Source: Stenogyne calaminthoides (Eukaryota; Streptophyta; Magnoliopsida; Lamiales; Lamiaceae). Taken from it: a DNA stretch of 64,000 nt. Both the position numbers and the translations under genes were made by a program. This document shows, piece by piece, positions 10,641-22,712 of this stretch (position 1 is its first letter; each line of letters begins with the position of its first letter). The notes under the pieces were generated by a model. It did not search any database, was not told the origin of the DNA, and saw only the letters and a program-made list of their open reading frames with translations. Where the stretch lies: positions 6,648,085-6,712,084 of the forward strand of contig JBBCBC010000033.1 of assembly GCA_037126765.1 (NCBI GenBank), in the 5' to 3' direction.

Positions 10641-12398
10641 GACAAAATATAAAGAAAAAAATCCCAAGTCTTCTAAGTCAACCAAGGCTCACACGAATAA
10701 TCATACTAATCGAAAGCATATAAAGAGACGATGATTATGTTGATATGTATGGGAGACAAATCGGACCTTCTAATCTATCGATTTTCATAGAAGTTCTCGC
10801 TTGTGTGGATCCCTAAATCCACCACTAACCCCCAGACCCAATTCCAAAGGGTACCTAAAACCCGATTTGATTACGAGGTTCAAGTGGGACTAGCCAACAA
10901 AGGAGGTGCACAAACAACTATCCGGGTACATCGATAAGGATGCTCAAGGCACACGATCGAAGCAAACATCTCCTTAGCTCTTACAAAGAACAAGAAGGCC
11001 CCACGTGTACTCTTTTCGGTGATGATAACTTTGGTTTTACCAAAGGATTCTAACCTTAGAGAATGATGATGTACAAGTAATCGAGTCTCAGATGTCGAAG
11101 GATCAAGCACAATCTACTATCAAGATCACAATTCTCGCGACAATGGATTCGCGAGTTCTCGAGAAACAAGTGTACGATATGGAATCGAGCCACTCAACAA
11201 ATCTTGCTAACTCGTTCAAGGAAAGGCACAATCTACACAAAGAGATTGGAAATAAGTTTGCCCAAAGAATACATGCTTAATTGTTAAGATTTCTAAAAGT
11301 AGCAAGAATTGTCGACATAAAAGAATGAAATATCCGAACTTCAAGACTCTCAACAAGATCGCTAGGATGTCTTTGGTTGAGGGACTTCCTAATGAGATAT
11401 TCTCCAAAGATCAAACATGTGTGCATGTCGGAAGGAAAAACAAGTTAAAGCCTCATTCAAGGGAATAACAGACCAAAGATCCAAAGAGAGTATTGCAAAT
11501 CGCCCCATATGGAAAATAAGACAAAATATAAAGAAAAAATCCCAAGTCTTCTAAGTCACCCAAGGCTCACACTAATAATCATACTAATCGAAAAATATAT
11601 AAAGAGACGATGATTATGTTGATATGTATGGGAGACAAATCGCACCTTCTAATCTTTCTCGATTTTCATAGAAGTGCTTTGTTTGTGTGGATCCCTAAAT
11701 CACCACTAAACCCCCAGACCCAATTCCAAAGGGGTACCTAAAGCCCGATTTAATTGCGGTGTTCAAGGGGGATCGCCAACAAAGGAGGTGTACAAACAAC
11801 TATTTGGTACATCGATAAGGATGCTCAAGGCACATGATCGAAGAAAACATCTCCTTAGCTCTTACAAAGAACAAGAAGGCCCACGCGTACTCTTTTCTTG
11901 AAGATAACTTTGGTTTTACCAAGGATTCGGAACCGTAGAGAATGATGATGTACAAGTAATCGAGTTTCAGATGTCGAAGGATTAAAGCACAATCTACTAT
12001 CAAGATCACAATTTCGCGATAATCTTAATCGGTGTTGAGTTCTCGGCGACAAGTGTACGATCGTAAATCGAGCCACTCAACAAACCTTGCTACGTGGTTC
12101 AAGGAAAGGGACGATCTACACAAAGTGATTGAACAATGTTCAAGAATACATGCTTAATTGTTAAGAGTTCTAAAAGTAGCAGTTGGCTCTGGCACAAAAG
12201 AATGAGTCATCTGAACTTCAAGACTCTTAACAAGATAGCTAGGATGTCTTTGGTTGAGGGACTTCCGAATGAGATATTCTCCAAAGATCAGACATGTGCC
12301 GCATGTCAGAAGGGAAAACAAGTTAAGGCCTCATTCAAGGGAATACCTGGACCAGCATCCAGTAGAATACTGCAACTGCTCCATATGGATCTATTCGG
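10641..12398 (+). repeat. Tandem duplication of ~879 bp within element A pol
   Basis: Unit 1 (10641-11519) and unit 2 (11520-12398) both begin GACAAAATATAAAG. Both run through the protease remnant, the GAG-pre-integrase region and the first part of integrase to the CCATATGG block. Element B has this region once (about 41812-42690). Both units share a change at the protease active site (GATAAGGATGC at 10933 and 11814, against GATAGTGGATGC in B), so the change predates the duplication or is the same systematic error. Confidence 0.82.
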
Positions 12399-13182
12399 AC
12401 CAGTTACACCAATCAGTCTCAATGGACGCAAATATACTCTAGTAATTGTGGATGATTATTCCAAGTTTACTTGGGTTGTATTCTTATACAAGAAGGATGA
12501 GACAACGACAAAGATACCCGAGCTGCTCAAGAAGCTACAAAACGAGAAGGGTGTCGAAGATAGTAAAAATCGGATCGATAAAGGTACAGAGTTCCTGAAT
12601 TCCTTTATTACTGATTTTTGCACTAAGTTTGGTATACAACATGAAACGTCAGCTGTAAGAACACCACAACAAAATGGAGTAGCAGAACGGAGAAACAGAA
12701 CTCTCAAGGAATTTGCTCGCACTATGTTAGCTGAACATGCTACACCAAGTCGTTTCTGGGCAGAAGCAATCAACACTGCATGCCATACTCATAACAGATG
12801 TTCTCTGATTAAGACTCACTTCAAAACACCTTATGAACTGTGGAAGGACAGAAAACCTCGTGTTTCATACTTCTATGTTTTTGGGTGCAAGTGTTTCATT
12901 CACAACAATGGGAAAAGTCAGTTGAAGACTTTTGAGGCCAAGTCAGATGAGGGTATATTCTTAGGATATTCCTCATCCAGCAAGGCTTTCAGAGTTTACA
13001 ACAAACGAACCCTAGTTGTGGAAGAAACACCCCATGTGGTCTTTGATGAGACATCTTCTGAACAAGAGAAAGCTGCCTCAGAACAAGCCTTACCAGATCA
13101 ACCGCTACCTGACACGCAGAAAATGGATCAGCTAAGCATCAAGGAGAAAGAACCCGAACACATAAAAAAGTGTACATCCTAA
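12136..13182 (+). pseudogene. Element A integrase (longest open part of pol)
   Basis: A 348-residue open frame starts in the GAG-pre-integrase domain (SSWLWHKRMSHLNFKTLN, residues ~16-33). It continues through the His/Cys zinc-binding part (H..H, CAACQKGKQ) and the catalytic core. Core residues seen are Asp in HMDLFGP (~85), Asp in DKGTEF (~148) and Glu in NGVAERRNRTL (~185). A C-terminal part with FLGYSSSSKAFRVYNKRTL follows. Integrase inserts the cDNA copy. The frame ends prematurely in the integrase-RT linker. Its first ~90 codons fall within the tandem duplication. The ATG at 12136 is only the first in frame; in a working element this is an internal part of a polyprotein. Confidence 0.88.
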
Positions 13183-15000
13183 CTTGATCTTGCCGATTCA
13201 ACAGTCAATCGCATCTTAAGGTACGACAACCGCTGCCGAAGAAGAAGTTCATTATACCGAGATAAAGATCAACCGAACCATCTGGTTCGGGGGAACTCCC
13301 CGAAGTTCCTACGAACGTACATCAACACATGATGAGTCCAACATAAGTCGAGACATGTTCTTATCAAGTGGATCATAATTCCGCACTACTCCCAATCACT
13401 AGTAATGAACTATCAAATATGGATGATGTTCTCCAAACAGACGACATCGTAACGTATGACTGGATTACCACCATCCAACTACAAGATGAAGCTCTACAAG
13501 ACGCAAGTCGGATTCTAGCCATGCAGAAGAGTCGAACAGCTTTGAGAGGAATCAAGTTTGAAATTGGTGACGTACCAACTCATCAAGATGTAATTGGCAC
13601 GGGTGGGTATTCAAGAACAAGAGAGATGAGAAAAATGTCATAACCAAAGAATAAGGCAAGACTTGTTACTAAGGGGTATTCACAATCGTAAGGAATTGAT
13701 TATGATGAGACCTTTTGCACCCGCCGCCGCCTAGAAGTCATTCGGGTTTTTCGCATATCTCGCCCACGAGAGGGTTCACATGTATCGATGGATGTAAAGA
13801 GTGCATTCTTAAACGGGGTACTAGCAGAGGAAGTTTATGTCGAACAACCTCCAGGCTTTGAAAAAGGCAACCAAGTGTACCATTTAAGAAAAGCTTTTAC
13901 GGTTCAAACAAGCTCCTCGAGCTTGGTATGATACACTCTCTCGGCTTCTTGATAGACAAATGGGTTCACTAAATGAATAGTGGGATGTAACCTTATTCGT
14001 AATAGAAGATGGAGAAGATATTCGATGGTTTAGATTTACGTGGACGACATCATCTTCGGATCTCCTAACAAGAAGCTATGTGAGAAGTTCAGCAAGTTGA
14101 TGCAAGGGAAGTTCGAGATGTCCATGATGGGTCAGATGAATTACTTTCTGGGTTTACAAGTCAAGCAGAGTACGTATGGGATATTCATCTCGCCAGAAAA
14201 GTACACAAGAATCTATCGCAAAGTTTGGAGTTCAACATTGCAAGGAAGCCGAAATTCCCATGATGACCGGGTTCAAGATGGATCCGTATTTAAGATGGTC
14301 GAAAACTAATCGTAAAGAATATAGAGCTCTAATTGATCACTACTATACCGATCGCCAAAGCAGACTGCATATTACGCTTCGCAAGAGGGTGTATGTGCGA
14401 TTTCAAGCAAATCCAATGCAAAGCCACCTAGAAGCCAGCCTAAGCGATTCTCAAGTATCTCGGCGGGATCAGAACCTTGGTTTATTTTACCCATCGATGA
14501 CAATCTAGAGCTTAGTGGGTATTCTCGATTCAGACACGGAGGTTGCGTAATCGATGTGAAGTCAACCTCGTGTTCATGTAAGTTTCGGGAAATAAACCGA
14601 TCTCATGGTTTTCAAGAAGGTACATCGCTTCACGACATCTATCTACTATCAAGGTAATATATGGTCGCAGAAGTCAAGTTGTTCCCAATCGCTCGCTAAG
14701 TCAAGAAATGAGGAATTACAACATCGTAGCTAAGAACGCATCTATATTCTCGTGACAAGAATAGTTTATTGTAATCACTCGTAATCCTCGTTTCTACATA
14801 CAAGATGCAAGATGTGGATGTCGACACCATTTTATCGAGATCATGTTGAAAAGAAGAATATCGGATGGAAAAGATCCATATCGACAAACGTAAAGTCGGT
14901 ATCTTAACCAAGCCGCCAATGAGATCGCATTCGAGAGTTATGCAACGAGCTAGGGCTTCGGATCTTGGATAAAATGCACCAGATATGGTTGAAGGATTGA
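13183..15000 (+). pseudogene. Element A reverse transcriptase and RNase H (broken)
   Basis: RT blocks appear in shifting frames: the ARLVTKGYSQ area (13650), SMDVKSAFLNGVLAEEVYVEQPPGFEKG (13788-13870, given here only as blocks), and the catalytic YVDD at 14037-14048 followed by IIFGSPNKKLCEKFSKLMQG and NYFLGLQVKQS. RNase H remnants run to about 14990, ending in the KIHIDK..ILTKP region. The YVDD box and the FSKLM block are typical of Sirevirus RT. At least five frame breaks or stops are present. Element B 43860-45335 is the sister copy. Confidence 0.82.
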
Positions 15001-17164
15001 TCTCCGTAACCGGTTGGTTAAAAGACTAACCAAAGTTAAGTGGGATCAAAGTTAGGAATTTCAACCGATCGTATTTACCGTAGACAAGAAGTCGATCCTA
15101 AGTTCGAGATAAGGAGCGATCGTAAAGTCGATAAGTAGCCGATCCGTTCGCATAAGGGGATCATCGGGCCCAAGACACATCGACAAGGAACTTATCGATT
15201 GAAGATTACTTTATAAGTCGATTAAAGATACAGTCAACAAGCAAATCAAGATTAAAAGCTACAGATCGCACAAGTTAGAAGAAACAACACAGCAATGGAA
15301 TAACAGAGTTTTTCATTGATAAGGACCCGGAGGTCGATTTATAAGTTACAAGTGATATCACAAGCTACAAATGCTTCAAGCTATCTTCAAGTGGTATTAT
15401 AAGTACAAGAAGACCCTTGAGGTCGATATATAAACCATCAAATTTCCCCAGCAGTAAGGAAGAGAGAGCTCAAGGTATGACGCCTCATTTTCCCTCGATC
15501 CCAAGAAGGGCGGGCCGAGAGAGGCTTCGAGAATCCCGAGCCAATCTCAAAGCTTCTAAGGAGGAGCAAGAGAGGCTTTGAAGGATGTCCATGCCGGAAG
15601 CCCTCGGGACGAAAAATCAACAGACTTCCAAATGTTAAATGGGACACAAAGGTTACCCACGTGTTTGGTCACAAAGACCAGATGGCCATGAGTGTCTCAT
15701 GTAAATATTGAGTTTGATACACTATTTTGTATATCAAACCCATGTTTTGTTTCGACTAAGTCTATTGATGCTAATTTCATTATCTCGATAGCGCACAAGG
15801 TGCATACGGTTAGGAGAAAGTGCCTTCTCATTTGCTTTAGCAGATCCGGGCCTCCACTTGGTAAAGAAGCTTAGCATTGATCGTATGTGAAATCTTAGAT
15901 GATTTACGAAAAGAAAGGTGAAGGAACACACAGGTTGATTTGAGAAGTTGAATTCATTGAAAAGGGCTAAAGGTTCCCACCGGAAGTTTCAATTTAAATA
16001 AGAAAACTCGTCGAAAAAAAGCATGAAGTATATGCTAAAGAAGATGAAATGGTTTATGTTGTGTTGTTTGCCTAACACCCCAAATCTAATTTATAGAAGG
16101 AAATTAGGGTATAAATGCAAATTTTAACTTCTCGTAAGATCTTAAGAGAAATTTGATCGACAACGCGTATGGAACACGCTAAATGGTTGGATGAGTTAAC
16201 GGTGTGATTAAATCACATCGTATCTATGCCATTATTACGGAATGTCAAATCGCGCCGATTTGGGAATCGAGGCGACTTTTGGACTCCCTGAAGTAAAAGT
16301 CTTGGCGGGAGTTGACTTCAGTAAATGCGAGTTGATTTGAAGAAGACTGAAGGATAAAGAGTATCAGAAAAGAGGATCAGATAAGTGGCGAAGTGTTTCA
16401 AGCAAGAATCTGATCAGATAAGTGAGATATTGTTGGGAAATGCATGAGGCAACCATCAGATAAGTCAACAAAGTACCAGATCAGATCACCGTGGTAACTT
16501 ATTGATTACAATATCAATCAGTCAGATATGTTCTCTTATTTATCTCTTTCTGAATACCTTATATGCGTTATTTAAATAATTAATTTATTTTACTCTGTTC
16601 ATGACGCATGCTCTACAAAGCTTTTAATGCGGACTTGGGAAAATGTTTTCAAAACCTTATATTACGAATTTTTGAGTCCGAAATACGAGAAGACTTCTTT
16701 TCTCAACCGTGCGATCAAAATATTTTTTGGCCGACTAATCCCAGCCACTGATTTCAAATCACGGATACTTGAGTACTTTGGAAAGTTGTGCAAAAAGGTT
16801 TTCCCTCGTTTTCTATAAAATCAAAATCGATCTCAGAAAACCGCTTTCCACTACTTCGTCTTCTCAAAGCTCTTAAAAGATCAGATTTTCAAAATCTTCA
16901 GAGAATTACTTTCGAGTTCAATTGATTCTACTCTTCCGATTTCTAAATCTTTCGAATCAATTTCTGGTAATTTATTGTTTTAATTTATTGAATGATCTCA
17001 TTATTTCTCTCTGTTCCTAGGTTTACAAGTTGTGATGATGTATTTCTGTAATTGTTATTTGATCTAAACGCTTATTTGCAAAATTGATACTAAAATTGCT
17101 AGTTTGACTGAATTTATTGACATATCTTACTCAAACTAAACATCAATTTGCATATCGTACAGAA
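15001..17164 (+). other. Element A spacer between pol and the extra ORF
   Basis: No coding frame is supported. The sequence is colinear with element B 45336-47555, including the CATTGATAAGGACCCGGAGGTC block, the AGGTGCATACGGTTAGGAGAA block and an AT-rich stretch ahead of the extra ORF. The longest frames (15438-15647 and 15734-15931, minus) are not preserved in B. Confidence 0.6.
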
Positions 17165-20100
17165 ATGGCATATCTTATTCCACGCATCGCCAAGGGAAAA
17201 AAAAGTTCGCAAACTTTTCATCGATGAAGAAAGACATCATTGATGAAAAGTACGTAGTCTTCACCATCACCTCGCACTCGAATCGCCGGAAATTCGAGTA
17301 CTTGCGAAACAGTGGACTTGAACGCTTATTGCTCTACACATCGTAACATCGCCCACGCATACGAAGCTCGAGTTTCTATACAATCTGCAGAGGGATGAAG
17401 ACAATGATGCTGACCTGATTTCTTCCGTTGGCGGAATGGAAGTTCGAGTGACGAATGACGATCTATAGAGAATATTCGGCCTAACTCGAGGAAGCATCAA
17501 TCCAAAAACCTACACGACTGATGTAGGTGAAAAGGTATTTCTTGAAGCCGAGCTGTTGAGACCACCAAATAAGGAGAACACGACGAACGTCAAAGCCTCC
17601 TATCTGAAGAGAAAATATCGTCTTCTTCTTGAAATTGTTCAGAAGGTGATCATGTGCTCAACTTACAGCCTTGATGCGGTCACTTCATACAAGATAAGTA
17701 TCATAGCTGCAATAATCAAGAAGGCTTCAAACATTGATTGGATGGGTATGGTCAAAGCAAGACTGAGAAAAGACTCCGGGAAGTTCGAACTGACCCAGAG
17801 CAATGAAGTGTGCTTATCTTCCAAATGCTCATTCATACACAAAATCTCTATCATTCCGTCAGATAAGCTGCCACAAAATTATGAATGGAACAAGAATGGA
17901 GCGAAGATTTACCAAGCAAAGCACAAGGCCATACTGGGCAAGAATGAGTCCCTACCTGGACAAGCTGATGAGGATTTGACTCCTTACGTTCCCAAACCCA
18001 AGGGAGAAAAGAAAGGAAAAGATAAGGCAACTGCATCATCTCGAGTGCGTGAAAAGGCCGCTTCCAGAGAAGAGGATGAAGATGAAGGATCTCGCCAAGA
18101 AACCAGATGCTCAATGAAACGCCGTCGGAGAGAGTCTCATCTCCTCCGAAATCGCTCCAAGTTCTCCCCCAAAGAAGTCGCCAGCGAAGGATCTGGCGCA
18201 AGTAAGATCGGAAGAAAAGATAGCAGATCCGCTCGAGCCAACTATCGAGAAGTAAGGAAGAGCAGATGATCGCAGCAGAAGGAGAGAAAAATGTCGAGGG
18301 ATGTAAGGAGCAACTGAGGAAGAATCACCATCCGATTCTCTGCCTCTCACCAAGATCTTCAAGAAAGAAAGAAAAGATCGCAACGCCCACTTCCAAATCA
18401 CCATCACCCTCTCCTCAAAAGTCATCACCACCATCCTCTCCCCACAAAACCTTCTCACCCTCATCCTCGCCATCGATCACCAACATCTCCCACACAACCA
18501 ATCAATCAAACCGCTCAGAAACCAACACCCTCAACACGCTAAAACGAACTCCGAAATACAAACATCCCAATCCCCAATCAAGTCTCAAGAACCCGAGAGA
18601 TCCGACAAGTGAGTGTCCGCCTCTCATAATCCTTCAATACCGTAACCGCTTTGCTTCACCGCGCTCCCGTAAAAGCACCATCATAAGGATAATGAAGCAA
18701 CAGATCAAGGAGTATCTGGCCGGATCTATGCCTCAAATGGATCAACATCCCGCATCCAAAGAATGATAGAAGAGATAGTGTTCGGAGGGATATCGATCAA
18801 GAGCATTGAAGAATTTCTCGATTCTAATGACAACTCGGGATCGATTTCTTTGTAGACTTGGAGTTGAAATGTCTAAAACAATGCCGGGATTGAAAGTGTT
18901 TGTTGAATTGGCATCTGACGATGATATCAGATGGTTAATTCATGAAAGGTTCGGTATTGTTGATAACAGGGAGGAAACCGCTCAACCTCCTACAGATCAT
19001 TAGGAAGCTGCCGATGAACCAAGAATGGGTGCTGCAGATGAGACCCGACTTGGCAAGGCTTCAACATCCGAACAATTGCATGAGCTACGATGAGATCCCT
19101 CGATAAGATTCAGATGGGATCAAGGATTTGAAGACAAATTCGCGAAATGAGATTTGAAGATGAGCAAGCAAAACTAGTTGACAAGGAACGAAGTCACACG
19201 GTTGGGATGCACAATGCCATCCTTGTTGAAGTAATGCAACTAGTATATCCTCTTGCAGAGAAGCTCAAACTCCAGTCTGACAAACTCTCAGTTCAGACAG
19301 AGATGCTCAATCAGACACAAGTACTTTTGGAGAATGTCTGGGCATCCTTGGACAAGACCAACACCCACTTGGATATGGGTTGAAAACATTTTCTAAAAAC
19401 CTTCTACGTAAAAAGCAAGACAGAAATCAAAACCGCCTCTCGACGCTTCTACACACCTACACATTCTGCCACCGTTCAAATCACTCCTCTTGTTGTCGAG
19501 GAACTCAGAGAGGAGATCTCACGACAATTAACTGCTCTGAACCGCAAGATGTCCAACCTCTTTGATGAAACCAAAAAGGGGGAAGAAAAAGAGAATAAAG
19601 AGAAGGAAGAAAAACAGACTCAGACACAGTTGGTAACTTTTTCATCTCTACCAAAAACCACTGTATCTGACTTGCTAGCCACTCCATCTACCGATCTCAT
19701 TGCTGAAATGAAAGAAACTGTGGAGCAACATAGTAAAGAGATCGCTGAGCAGAAAAGTGCTCTTTCAGAGATCACTGACAGAGTCGACAAGATTGAAGAC
19801 TTTTCTTCGTTCGTTCAGAAAAGAATGGAAACTGATGATTAGGCCAAGAGCCTTGAACTCGCTAAAAAATTAGCTAAAGAAGACGAACAAGATGAACCTG
19901 AGCAGACTCTAAGGAGGAAGAAAGGCAAAGGCAAGATGATGAAAGCAACGGCGGAAGATCAGAGACAAGGCCAGCTATTCTCCACCAAAAGTCAGATGAC
20001 TCCTGAACAAGTTCAAGAGCGCATAAGACAGAGAATAAGAGAGGCCGCAATCAAGAAGTTCGGCCAGCGTGGTTAAGGGGCTGAACATTGCTTACATCCG

Positions 20101-20552
20101 GCGGAAAAGGAAGAACGAGTCCGCAGCAGAGGAGATTGCTTGGGAGAAGAATGCCATTCCGGCACCTGTTAAAGGCATCCTCTGTGCACGACAAGATTTG
20201 CTTCCATAATGGGATCAGATCAGAGGAGAATGGTTATGTGACGTCTACATCATGGAGAAGATTCCAATTCACCAAGATCAGACTGAAAATGATGATGAAT
20301 TTTAATCGGTTAGAAACAAAGTATCCGCACTTCTACCGCATAAAGATGAAAGAAGGCAAGATCATGACACTAATACCAGAAGCTCCACCCTTTGAAGTAC
20401 TCCTTCCACCTTTGCGTCCATACAACAAGCTAGATCCTGTTAAATTCAAATATATCTACTATGGACTTGCTGAAAAAGGAGGAATCCATAGAAAAGAAGA
20501 GCTGGACAAACTAATGCAAATGATGTACAAGATGTTTGGCATCCCCAAATAA
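17165..20552 (+). pseudogene. Element A extra ORF downstream of pol (Sirevirus additional/env-position ORF)
   Basis: It is broken into several frames but follows the element B region 47556-51090. The N-terminal globular part includes YLKRKYRLLLEIVQKVI and IIKKASNIDWMGMVKARL (17595-17770). Next come the block DEDLTPYVPKPKG (17970-18005), a Lys/Glu then Ser/Pro-rich linker (18060-18620), coiled-coil-like helices (19147-19842, with VDKIEDFSSFVQKRM) and a basic stretch (19855-20075). The C-terminal domain has EGKIMTLIPEAPPFEVLLPP and LDPVKFKYIYYGLAEKG (20355-20480). Position between pol and the PPT matches the env-like slot of Sireviruses, but I see no signal peptide or membrane segment. Function unknown. 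Confidence 0.68.
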
Positions 20553-20785
20553 TCGCAAATGTTCAAGTACACCAAGAAGAAGACAACTTGGAATCGATGA
20601 TGATAGGTATGCTTTTCATATATTCTACAATACACACACCTATCTGAATGAAATTTTCCATCTCACTGATTCTAAGACAACATCTCATTGTCTTCTGAGG
20701 TATGTACTCGCTTTGCATTATCTACATTTCCATTCATGGTATCTCGCTTTTCTCGATTAAGTATGGTTAAGTGTTTTGTTCCATC

Positions 20786-20797
20786 AAAAAGGGAAAT
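20786..20797 (+). other. Polypurine tract of element A
   Basis: AAAAAGGGAAAT lies immediately before the TGTTGGGAAAT start of the 3' LTR. Element B has AAAAAGGGGGAAAT at the same place (51375-51388). Confidence 0.75.
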
Positions 20798-22640
20798 TGT
20801 TGGGAAATCAGAATTTAGTTTTGATGGAAGTTCCAAAACAAAGGTTGTAATAGGACCAAATCGGACTCAAGAATGATCGATGACTTAGAATCGATTAAGA
20901 TGACCAATTGAAATGTATAGATAGTCGATGTAAAGATAAGTCACATATTGAGGGGAACTCAATATGTATAGGTCGCCTGAGCATCGATGACCCCAGATAA
21001 GGTCGATGATCGTAAGACTAAGAACAAATCGAAGACAAGAAGTCAAGATCGTGAAGAATGTAAGACATCAAGACTCGGGATGAACTTGAAGACTCGGATG
21101 AACTCAAGACTCAGATAGACATCAAGACTCAGATAAACACCAAGACTCGGATGAACTCAAGACTCAAGAATAAACTCAAGACTCAAGATGATCAAGACAC
21201 CGAGGCTCGAGACACCAAGATCGTAAGACTATCAAAAGACCAAGACCTATATCGCGGAGTCTCGTGATATTTTGCTAAGACAATGTGCATCTGAAGACTC
21301 AACAAGGTAGACTGATCATTCATTTGATCAAGTCAGCTCACACCTGGTGACAATAAAAAGATACACCAGACAAGCTAATCTTCTACAAAAGGAATATCAA
21401 TCGTCTAACGGACAAATTCCTCAAGTTGTCCGCCGCGGCCAAGAAGAAAGCGACACGTACAAAAAGAGCCGACATTATGGATACGACTCACAGACAAAAA
21501 TGGCGCTTAATGATGCCTACGGCCACGCCTATAATCAGAGCACGTCACAATCATATCCTACAACCTACCTAATATAGCCCGAAATTCAAATTGCTCTCCA
21601 ACGGATCTTTGATTTCGAGGTCTATAAAATGGGATCGATCTTCACTTTGAAGACAAGGACCAACGAGTGAGAACAAGCAAAGAACAAACACGGAGACACC
21701 GCAAAAGAAGCTAAAGCTACAGCAAAATCTCCACTCGAAGAACACTACATTTGAAGATTATTCTTAGAGTGTTCATCCCATTAGTTCTTAGCAAGAAATC
21801 CTATCCACTAGCATTTTGGCTACCTAAAGCATCGGGATAGATTTCGGTTGGAACCCTCAAACATTCTTTTTACCCAAACGCAAGTTAGGTTAAGTCCAGT
21901 AGAGAGTGAGAACTCAATAAACATCTCGGCTATCCTTTTAAAGGATATAAGTCCCGCCGGGTTACGTTTGTAGAGTGAACTCGATAAACATCTCGCCATC
22001 CCGAAAAAGGATATAAGTCCCGTGAGGTTAAGCTTGAGTGGGAACTCGGTAAACATCTCGCCATCCCGAAAAGGATATAAGTCCCGCAGTTAAGTTTGTA
22101 AGAGTGGAAACTCGGTAAACATCTCGCCATCCCGAAAAAGATATAAGTCCCGCAGTTAAAAGTAGGTTAAGGTTCCCCTGTGTTAAGGGGAAGAGTGGAC
22201 GTGGGGACGGGTTTCGTCTCGAACCACTATAAAAAAGTCTTGTGTGCATTTACTTGCTTTTCTTATTGCTTTTACACAAGTCACACAACCGAAGTTTAAA
22301 ACAACATACATATTCTAAGTTAAGCTCGATGCACTAAGCAAATCGATCGATCAAAGTTGACACCTTAGTCAACCGGTTGAAAACCGACTTAAGAATCAAT
22401 TGATAAAACCGCTTTTTTCACACGAGTAAAAACAAGTCGTCCGCATCCATTCGCTTAAATCGACAGATATCAAACCGACCGCCTCGGGCACTCAAGAAGA
22501 TTGAACATCGCCTAAATCGATACACTAGCACTCTGATCGGGTAATCTGCAGTTCACACCTGATCCGCACGAAAAGTTTTGGAAGTCTATTCACCCCACCC
22601 TCTAGACTTCCACCCTCACAAAACTCGTTCGGGACCTACA
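20798..22640 (+). repeat. 3' LTR of element A
   Basis: It is colinear with 6378-8181 and ends GACCTACA next to the AGTGA duplication (22641-22645). It has the same TATA box (21623-21630) and four-unit tandem array (21901-22154). Compared with the 5' LTR, many differences exchange CAG or CTG for CG-containing strings; see findings. Confidence 0.9.
21901..22154 (+). repeat. Four tandem ~65-bp repeats in the A 3' LTR
   Basis: The units are the same as at 7451-7700, each with AAACATCTCG and GGATATAAGTCCCG. Here three of the four units read CTCGATAAAC or CTCGGTAAAC, where two of the 5' LTR units read TCAGAAAC. Confidence 0.88.
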
Positions 22641-22698
22641 AGTGACAACTCGAATCTATAAAGCGATAAAAGCTTCATTCCGGATTCGGGGCGTTACA
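22641..22698 (+). repeat. Gypsy LTR2, right end
   Basis: The LTR resumes after element A with the second AGTGA and runs to GGGGCGTTACA. It matches 32531-32594, apart from about 7 bases missing after CGAATCTA. Confidence 0.9.
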
Positions 22699-22700
22699 GG

Positions 22701-22712
22701 TGGTATCAGAGC
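22701..22712 (+). other. Primer-binding site of the gypsy element (initiator tRNA-Met)
   Basis: TGGTATCAGAGC starts two bases after the end of LTR2. It is complementary to the 3' end of plant initiator methionine tRNA, the usual primer of plant LTR retrotransposons. Confidence 0.85.

Larger units (their letters stand above)
6378..22640 (+). mobile_element. Sirevirus-like Ty1/copia element A, complete but degenerate
   Basis: LTRs of about 1.8 kb (6378-8181 and 20798-22640) begin with TGTTGGGAAAT and flank gag, protease, integrase, RT/RNase H and an extra downstream coding region. The TSD AGTGA is at 6373-6377 and 22641-22645. The uninterrupted target is visible at 32531-32535 in gypsy LTR3. 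RT block order and the large size (16.3 kb) fit the Sirevirus (SIRE/Maximus) lineage. It is related to element B but has longer LTRs with tandem repeats, and it contains an internal 879-bp duplication. Confidence 0.9.

Noticed and set aside
12136..13182. 348-residue frame as a host gene
   Set aside because: It is copia integrase (zinc domain, Asp-Asp-Glu core), inside LTRs with a TSD.
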